Positions 59,501 to 64,000 of a stretch of DNA of 64,000 nucleotides are shown here, piece by piece. Under the pieces are notes generated by a model. It had not been told where the DNA came from, did no database searches, and saw only the letters and a program-made list of their open reading frames with translations. Position numbers and translations under genes: made by a program. Within the stretch, counting starts at the first letter, position 1; every line of letters begins with the position of its first letter. This DNA comes from Verrucosispora sp. WMMD573 (GTDB taxonomy: Bacteria > Actinomycetota > Actinomycetes > Mycobacteriales > Micromonosporaceae), in contig NZ_CP114901.1 of assembly GCF_027497175.1 (NCBI RefSeq), forward strand, positions 3,224,001 through 3,288,000, in the 5' to 3' direction.

Positions 59501-60035
59501 CGCGAGGGACGTCGGGCCCGGCGACAAGCGGCTCGTCGCCTACCTGGAGTGGTCCCACGACACCGGCCCCGACCTCGACGAGCTGCGGGCGTACCTACGG
59601 GAGTCACTGCCCTCGTACATGATCCCGTCGGCCTGGGTCACCGTCGCGGCCCTGCCACTGACACCGAGCAAGAAGGTCGACCGGGCGGCGCTGCCGGATC
59701 CGAAACCGTCCGAGATCGATGGCGCCCGCGGCTACGTGGCGCCGCGGGATCCGGCGGAGGAGACCATCGCCGGGATCTGGTCGGACATTCTCGGCGTCGA
59801 GCGGGTCGGCGTCGATGACGACTTCTTCGGACTCGGTGGGCACTCGTTGCTGGCCACCAGAGTCCTGGCCCGGCTGCGGGCGGCCTTCGCCGTGGAGGTC
59901 CCGCTGCGCTGCCTGTTCGAGGCGACCACCGTGGCCGAGCTGGCGGTGGTGGTGAGCGACCTGATCACGGCGGAACTCGACGAGTTGACCGACGCCCAGA
60001 TGAGTGAACTGCTTTCCCAGGATGGTGCCCTGTGA
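53568..60035 (+). CDS. Bimodular NRPS (C-A-PCP-C-A-PCP)
   Basis: 2155 residues from ATG 53568. C1 spans about 10-445 (HHIAFDG) and A1 about 460-980 (TSGSTGRPKG; NGKVDR). PCP1 has Ser near 1023 in GGHSL. C2 spans about 1085-1520 (HHIAFDN) and A2 about 1540-2045 (SKKVDR). PCP2 has Ser near 2092 in GGHSL, and a terminal ELTDAQMSELL helix may dock. My hand-read pocket codes are A1 D-A-W-Q-C-A-T-I-D-K (Gln-like) and A2 D-V-D-E-N-S-T-V-T-K (unusual; Glu278 favours an amine side chain). No epimerase or thioesterase is present. It starts with a condensation domain, so an upstream acyl donor or starter is needed. Confidence 0.93.
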   Translation: MTDILETDNQLRLSFEQEQLWFLDQVRSGTQEYLLHWGFRLRGPLNRGALTAACTDIAGRHEILRTRYATVDGQPVQIIDEPAAADLTVVDLTGYSAAEQDRRVREIGEAAVTTPIDLRESAPWRLTLVQLSPTDAILVIVVHHIAFDGPSLGILARELGVLYAAHAASEQSPLEPLDLQYADFADWQRSRWDANDAAFVRHLNYWRERLAGLPSLELPTDRQRPATWEPAGDVVAFAVPAPLAARLSSLGRTARATPFMVFLAAYQLLISRYADQLDFGVGVSTSGRNRVELEPVIGSLAQTVVLRTDLSGDPTFVELLGRVRETALDAFEHKDVPLQRLAAELSPDRGLSRNPLFQVGFAVLNGQGEPLSLPGIEVDWVPTPVRSATFDMSMQMTEEPDGSWVGRITYPTALFDRTRIERIADNYLALLEKLAAAPDTPLREVPTVTAVEQRQLLGWCPARRGATDALLPELFRAQADATPDAVAVVCGDVELTYAQLRSRADGLAGFLHTRGVGAETAVGVALHRGTDLVVALLGTLTAGAVYVPLAPDLPDERLEFMIDNAGVELVLTDTALRQRIPQQSPVVVLDEQWDDIARATPLPSPVALDAANAAYVMYTSGSTGRPKGVVISHDGIRNRVLWAVDEFRLTSADRVLQKTTIGFDASMWEFLAPLVSGGCVVMAPPAAHRDTAVMVGALAAYRITVVQLVPSVLRTVVEEPELAACDALRLVCSAGEPLPTELCERLLGVREVELYNTYGPTESSIDVTAWRYRRGGTDGTVPIGAALPGVDLYVVDCAGRLAPIGVPGELRIGGVGLARGYAGRGDLTAERFTPNPFATRPGQRWYHTGDLARWRDDGVLEFLGRLDAQVKVRGVRVEPGEVEAALRSHPSVAAVVVTSYRSVSGDLELAGYVVPAAGATVETDELSGFLGARLPAAMVPASIVPLAALPSLPNGKVDRSALPAPGTRPPGDDPDHVAPDDVAPDHVAPRTETERAVATLMSELTGVERIGVSDDFFTLGGHSLLAIRLAHRLRRRFGLELTVATLFEGRTVERVAAAIDADTTPDSEPQIVPVPRDSALPTSFGQQRLWFLDQLEPGSAEYLIPMVYHLTGKLDTATLRRAVEQVSARHEVLRTRYVGDSGVPRQLVDPPGPVPFDVVDLTGTADAAQRARTIIEAASARPFDLTHERPLRVTVVHTAVDEHLVALTLHHIAFDNWSLGIFLRELNEAYAAELAGAPWSTQPLPVQYADFAAWQRDRQADGTIGNQIEHWRSRLTGLVPVELAPDRPRQPGRDLRGELLIVDIPQATGAAVRELGNQTGATLFMVLLAAFDVLLSRHTGRTDIAIGTPVAGRTRPETEDLIGFFVNNLVVRSDLSGNPTFLDLVDRVRRTALEAFANQEVPFEHLVDALQPDRDLSRNPLFQIMFEVQHTGAGNAASTLAGCTATGLDSGLSVAKFDLTLSVMEQPDGRLECWFEYATALFDRATIERLAGQYLRLLGGVTADPQARISELELLSVDERHTIVRRWADPDADKLDLLDPPGERHLSVPELFEQWVARTPDATAVVFGADRLGYAELNARANELAHRLRAMGVGPEVVVGSCLQRGIAPVVVLLAVLKAGGVYVPFDPEHPPERLRYMLADAGAQLVVTSGKFADRFAGHDRPVLIVEDGDRASGRPVTDPAPVTVPDNLAYIIYTSGSTGRPKGVMISHRAYAHHCRVIADYYGIRSGERVVQLSALTFDVAMDQIGATLATGATIVVSDPVFWTPNELPAKLAQYGVTIMEITPAYYREMMESGVDQLAGLKLINISSDVVTVADAQRWAAGGLPGRFLCTYGPTEATVTCMLNPVSGDLADERSTATLHIGRAAAGTQVYVLDAEQRPLPVGVPGELYLGGVRLARGYHDRPELTAERFVPDPFATEPGARLYRTGDLVRLRPDGNVDFLGRLDTQVKIRGFRIELAEIEAVLARHPAVPAAAVVARDVGPGDKRLVAYLEWSHDTGPDLDELRAYLRESLPSYMIPSAWVTVAALPLTPSKKVDRAALPDPKPSEIDGARGYVAPRDPAEETIAGIWSDILGVERVGVDDDFFGLGGHSLLATRVLARLRAAFAVEVPLRCLFEATTVAELAVVVSDLITAELDELTDAQMSELLSQDGAL

Positions 60036-63000
60036 CTGAGACAATCGATCGAGCCGGTCTGCGCGCGGAACTGCTCCGGCGCAGGCTCGTAGGTGCCGGG
60101 ACCGCCGCGCCGGACGAGGGGATCATCCGGGTCTCGCGGGAGACGCCGCCCGCGTTGTCGTTCGCGCAGCGCCGGCTGTGGATTCTCGACCAGGTCCGGC
60201 CGGGCGGCACGGAGTATCTGGCCAGCGCCGGCCTGCGTCTGTTCGGGCCGCTGGAGCCCGGCGCCCTGCGGGCGGCGCTGGACGCGATCGTGGCCAGGCA
60301 CGAGGTGCTGCGCACCCGCTATGTGGTGGTCGACGGTGAACCGGGTCAGGTGATCGACCCTCCGCAGCCGGCCAACCTGCACGAGGTGGACCTGCGGGGC
60401 CTCGACCCCGCCGCGCGGGACGAGCGGATCGCCGGCTGGATGACCCACGACCGGGCACCCGTCGACCTGGCGGCCGGCCCGGTGCTGACCGCGACCCTGG
60501 CGCGGCTGGCCGACGAGGAGCACGCGCTGGTGCTGACCCTGCACCACATCGCCTTCGACGGTTGGTCCGAGCAGGTGCTGTGGCGTGAGCTCGACCGGTT
60601 GTACTCAGCCGCGCTGACCGGCGGGCCGTCCCCGCTGGCGCCACTACCGGTGCAGTACGCGGACTTCGCCGCGTGGCAGCGCGATGCGATGTCCGGTGCC
60701 AAGCTGGATCGTCAGCTCGACTACTGGCGGCAGGCGTTGGCCGGCGCGAGCGCGGTGGAACTTCCGCTCGACCGGCCCCGCCCGCAGGTCCGGGACAGCG
60801 CCTGCGACCTGGTGCCGTTCACGGTGTCCGCGCCGGACGCCCGAGCCCTGCACGAACTCGCCCGTCAGTCCGGCGCGACGCCGTTCATGGTGCTGATGGC
60901 CGTGTACGCGATCACGCTGGGCCGGTTCGGTCGGAGCAACGACATCACGATCGGCACCCCGGTGGCCTGTCGTGATCGGGCCGAGGTGCAGGACCTGATC
61001 GGGCTGTTCCTCAACACGCTGGTGCTGCGCACCGACCTGTCCGGCGACCCTTCCTTCCGGGAGGTGCTCCGGCGGGTGAAGGAGATGGCGCTCGGCGCGT
61101 ACGCCCACCAGGAACTCCCGTTCGAGCGGTTGGTCGACGAGCTGGCCCCGGTGCGCGACGCGTCCCGGACCCCACTGTTCTCGACCATGTTCCTGTGGGC
61201 CGGCGGAGACGCCACGGCTCGCCGGGTCGGCGAACTGCGCGCCGAGGAGCTGCCGGTCGGCGAGAGCGACGCCAAGTTCGACCTGACCCTGGTGGTCGTC
61301 GACCAGCCCGACGACACCCTCAGCGGCTTTCTGAACTACGCCACCGCGCTGTTCGACCGGGACACCGTCGAGCGGTTCGCGAGCCACTTCACCACTCTCA
61401 TCGGCAGCATCGCGGCCACGCCGGACGCACCGATCAGCCGGCTGGTCGAGTCTCCACCGGCGGAGCGGGAGCTGGTGGTGCGGACGTGGAACGAGACCGA
61501 GGTGGCGTACCCGGCCGGCACCCTGCCGGAGCTGTTCGCGCGGCAGGTGGCCCGGACCCCGGACGCCGTCGCCCTCCGCTTCGCAGGCGAGGATGTCTCC
61601 TACGCCGAGCTGGACCGGCGGGCCGACCGGCTGGCGCGGCACCTGGTCGACGCGGGCGTCGGGCCGGAGTCGATCGTCGGGGTGTGTCGCCGACGCGGCG
61701 TCGGGCTGGTGGTCGCCCTGCTGGCGATCCAGAAGGCCGGCGGCGCCTACCTGCCGCTGGACCCGGACCACCCGGCCGAGCGCCGGGACTACATGTGCGC
61801 CGACGCCGGCGTCACCATCGTGCTCACCGACACCGAACCGGCCAGCACCGACGGCGGGTCGGCACCGGCGAGCACGACCCCGGCGGGGCCGGACCATCCG
61901 GCGTACGTGATCTACACGTCGGGCTCGACCGGCCGGCCCAAGGGCGTGGTGGTCACCCACCGTGCGATCGTCAACCGGCTGCGCTGGATGCAGGACGCGT
62001 ACCGGCTGGACGACTCCGACCGGGTGCTCCAGAAGACCCCGTACAGCTTCGACGTCTCGGTGTGGGAGTTCTTCTGGCCGCTGATCACCGGGGCCACGCT
62101 GGTGATCGCCCGACCCGACGGCCACCGCGACCCGCACTACCTGGCCGAGCTGATCACCACCGAACAGGTCACCACCCTGCATTTCGTACCGTCGATGCTG
62201 CGGGTCTTCCTGGCCGAGTCGTTCGGGCCGCTGCCGTCGGTGCGCCGGATGATCTGTAGCGGCGAGGCGCTCCCCGCCGACCTGGTCGCCGCCGTCCACG
62301 AGCGGATCGGCTGCGAGCTGCACAACCTGTACGGACCGACCGAGGCGGCCGTCGACGTCACGGCGGTGCGGTGCACCACCGGGACGCCGGTCACCATCGG
62401 ACGGCCGATCGCCAACACGCGCACCTACATCGTCGACGAGAACCTGCGACCGGTTCCCATCGGCGTGCCGGGTGAGTTGCTGCTGGGCGGCGTGCAGCTG
62501 GCCCGCGGCTACCTCAGCCGGCCGGGGCTCACGGCGCAGCGGTTCGTTCCCGACCCGTTCGGAGAGTCCGGCGGGGGAGGGCGGCTGTACCGCACCGGTG
62601 ACCTCGCGCGGTACCTGCCGGACGGCCGGATCGACTACCTCGGCCGGCTCGACGACCAGGTGAAGATCCGTGGGCACCGGGTTGAACTCGGCGAGATCGA
62701 GGCGGTGGCGGCGGAGCACCCGGGCGTGTCGGCGGTCGCCGTCGCGGTGCACGACGGTCAGCTCGTCGGCTACCTCGTCGCCCGGGACCCGGAAGCCGGC
62801 GTCGAGGTGAGCGACGTGGCGTCGTTCCTGCGCGGTCGACTGCCCGAGGCGATGGTTCCGAGCCACTGGCAGCTGCTGCCCGCGCTGCCCCTGACCACCA
62901 GCGGCAAGACCGACAGGCGCGCGCTGCCGGCGCCGACGCCTGGCCGCGGCTGGGCGGCCGGAGCGTACGTCGCCCCCCGCACCGAGGCCGAAGGCGTCGT

Positions 63001-64000
63001 CGCCGAGGCGCTCGCGGCGGCGCTGGGCATCGAACGGATCGGTGTGCACGACCGGTTCTTCGACGTCGGGGGTGACTCGATCCGGGCCATCCGGGCGATC
63101 GGAACCCTGCGCCGGGGCGGGCTGAACCTGTCGGTGCAGGACATCTTCACGCACCAGACCCCGGCGCAGCTGGCGACCCTCGCCGACCGCCCGACGACCG
63201 GTGCGGACGAGCCGCCGGTCGGCCCGTTCGAGCAACTCGACCCGACCGACCGTGACCGACTTCCCGACGGCCTGGTGGACGCCTACCCGATGGGTCAGGT
63301 GCAGGCCGGCATGGTGTACGAGATGCTGGTCAACGGCTCGCACCCGGCCTACCAGAACGTCACCAGCTTCGACATCGCCGACGACGGCCCGTTCTCGCTG
63401 GCCGCGTTGCGGCAGGCCGCGCAATGGCTGGTCGACCGGCACGAGATCCTGCGCACCACGTTCCACCCGTCCGGCTACACCGAGCCGATGCAGCTCGTCC
63501 ACGCCGAGGCGCGGGTCGAGGTCGGCTTCGACGATCTGCGTGGGCTGCCGGAGACCGACCAGCAGGACATCCTGGAGCGGTACCGGGAGACGATGAAGCT
63601 GTCGGCGCTGCCCATCGATCACGCCCCGCAACTGCGTTGGCACGTGCACCGCATCGGAGAGCAGACGTGGGTGCTCACCCACACCGAGTGCCACGCCATC
63701 CTGGACGGCTGGAGCCACCACTCCCTCATCGCCGAGCTGCGGGACACCTACCGGGCAATCCGGGACGCGGACCCCGATGCGCTCAAGCCCCCGCCCCCGG
63801 GGCGGTACGCCGACTTCGTCAGGTTGGAACGACGATCGCTGTCGGCCGGGCCGGACGAACAGTTCTGGCGCAGCCGGGTCGGCGAGTACGACCGGATCGC
63901 GTTGCCGGCGGACACCGCCCCGGCCGGCCACGGCGCGGTGCCGGAGCTGCGGATGTCCTGGCGGCATCTCGAACCGGGGCTGCGTGAGCTGGCCGCGCGC
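60032..64000 (+). CDS. NRPS (C-A-PCP-C..., partial, runs off the window)
   Basis: 1323 residues are visible from GTG 60032 (GTGA overlap); the frame is open to the window end. A short N-terminal docking-like helix (LRAELLRRRLVG) leads to C3 (HHIAFDG), then A3 with TSGSTGRPKG, YGPTEAAVD and SGKTDRR. Its pocket code D-V-W-H-I-S-L-V-D-K matches the Ser code closely. PCP3 is of the GGDS type (FFDVGGDSIRAI). A further condensation-type domain begins near residue 1080 and has ECHAILDGWS, with the first motif His replaced by Cys. The rest lies to the right of the window. Confidence 0.92.
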   Translation, partial: MTETIDRAGLRAELLRRRLVGAGTAAPDEGIIRVSRETPPALSFAQRRLWILDQVRPGGTEYLASAGLRLFGPLEPGALRAALDAIVARHEVLRTRYVVVDGEPGQVIDPPQPANLHEVDLRGLDPAARDERIAGWMTHDRAPVDLAAGPVLTATLARLADEEHALVLTLHHIAFDGWSEQVLWRELDRLYSAALTGGPSPLAPLPVQYADFAAWQRDAMSGAKLDRQLDYWRQALAGASAVELPLDRPRPQVRDSACDLVPFTVSAPDARALHELARQSGATPFMVLMAVYAITLGRFGRSNDITIGTPVACRDRAEVQDLIGLFLNTLVLRTDLSGDPSFREVLRRVKEMALGAYAHQELPFERLVDELAPVRDASRTPLFSTMFLWAGGDATARRVGELRAEELPVGESDAKFDLTLVVVDQPDDTLSGFLNYATALFDRDTVERFASHFTTLIGSIAATPDAPISRLVESPPAERELVVRTWNETEVAYPAGTLPELFARQVARTPDAVALRFAGEDVSYAELDRRADRLARHLVDAGVGPESIVGVCRRRGVGLVVALLAIQKAGGAYLPLDPDHPAERRDYMCADAGVTIVLTDTEPASTDGGSAPASTTPAGPDHPAYVIYTSGSTGRPKGVVVTHRAIVNRLRWMQDAYRLDDSDRVLQKTPYSFDVSVWEFFWPLITGATLVIARPDGHRDPHYLAELITTEQVTTLHFVPSMLRVFLAESFGPLPSVRRMICSGEALPADLVAAVHERIGCELHNLYGPTEAAVDVTAVRCTTGTPVTIGRPIANTRTYIVDENLRPVPIGVPGELLLGGVQLARGYLSRPGLTAQRFVPDPFGESGGGGRLYRTGDLARYLPDGRIDYLGRLDDQVKIRGHRVELGEIEAVAAEHPGVSAVAVAVHDGQLVGYLVARDPEAGVEVSDVASFLRGRLPEAMVPSHWQLLPALPLTTSGKTDRRALPAPTPGRGWAAGAYVAPRTEAEGVVAEALAAALGIERIGVHDRFFDVGGDSIRAIRAIGTLRRGGLNLSVQDIFTHQTPAQLATLADRPTTGADEPPVGPFEQLDPTDRDRLPDGLVDAYPMGQVQAGMVYEMLVNGSHPAYQNVTSFDIADDGPFSLAALRQAAQWLVDRHEILRTTFHPSGYTEPMQLVHAEARVEVGFDDLRGLPETDQQDILERYRETMKLSALPIDHAPQLRWHVHRIGEQTWVLTHTECHAILDGWSHHSLIAELRDTYRAIRDADPDALKPPPPGRYADFVRLERRSLSAGPDEQFWRSRVGEYDRIALPADTAPAGHGAVPELRMSWRHLEPGLRELAAR

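Noticed and set aside
60644..63967. 1107-residue minus-strand open frame opposite the second NRPS
   Set aside because: Antisense shadow; the plus frame has all NRPS motifs.

Overview
The window is very GC-rich, densely coded DNA with GTG and TTG starts, GGAGG-type ribosome sites, an SsgB sporulation regulator, a Spo0M homologue, F420-dependent chemistry, SARP regulators, an actinomycete integrative element and two natural-product operons. This points to a filamentous, sporulating actinomycete, most likely Micromonosporaceae (Micromonospora-like); the genus is an inference.

Layout. (1) 1-19904 is chromosomal housekeeping and accessory DNA: an F420-linked oxidoreductase, a secreted GH5 mannanase/cellulase with a CBM2, a MerR regulator facing a secreted four-repeat protein, Spo0M, a double-domain glycerophosphodiesterase, a HelD/HelR RNA polymerase-recycling ATPase, a TPR/FnIII membrane protein, a MarR-VOC divergent pair, Rrf2-GNAT, AraC, SDR, SsgB and a PGPGW membrane protein. 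(2) tRNA-Val(CAC) at 19955-20026 is the attachment site of a 7.2 kb integrative element (19984-27250) carrying rep-xis-int, a GntR-type repressor and several small Cys-rich genes. No TraB/FtsK translocase is visible. A 1.07 kb structured non-coding stretch lies upstream of rep, and matching arm-type repeats lie inside both ends. (3) 27727-29348 holds a small hydrolase and a double VOC protein. (4) 29663-39875 is a tightly coupled eight-gene operon for an apparently undescribed class I lanthipeptide: precursor, acyl-CoA-dehydrogenase-like flavoprotein, LanB, LanC, a C39-peptidase ABC transporter, a DxD sugar-transferase-like protein, a PCMH-type FAD oxidase and a GT4 glycosyltransferase. (5) 39797-46031 has two large SARP-NB-ARC regulators and a proteasome-beta-like Ntn hydrolase. 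(6) 46270-64000 (continuing beyond the right edge) is an NRPS locus. EctB-like aminotransferase and MbtH are on the minus strand. Divergent from them is an operon of carbamoyltransferase, stand-alone adenylation enzyme, threonine-dehydratase-like PLP enzyme, SbnA, SbnB and two NRPSs (C-A-PCP-C-A-PCP, then C-A-PCP-C...).

How the parts work together. In the lanthipeptide operon, LanB dehydrates Ser/Thr of a 32-residue core, LanC closes rings onto three Cys, and the C39 transporter cuts after a Gly-Gly and exports. The two flavoproteins and two glycosyltransferases predict an oxidised, glycosylated product. In the NRPS locus, SbnA/SbnB should supply L-2,3-diaminopropionate, EctB 2,4-diaminobutyrate, and the carbamoyltransferase a ureido amino acid. 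My hand-read adenylation codes fit a Gln-like (possibly ureidoalanine) residue, a basic diamino acid, then Ser. The two SARPs between the operons are the obvious candidate regulators. Domain calls, codes and palindromes were read by eye; no database search was run.
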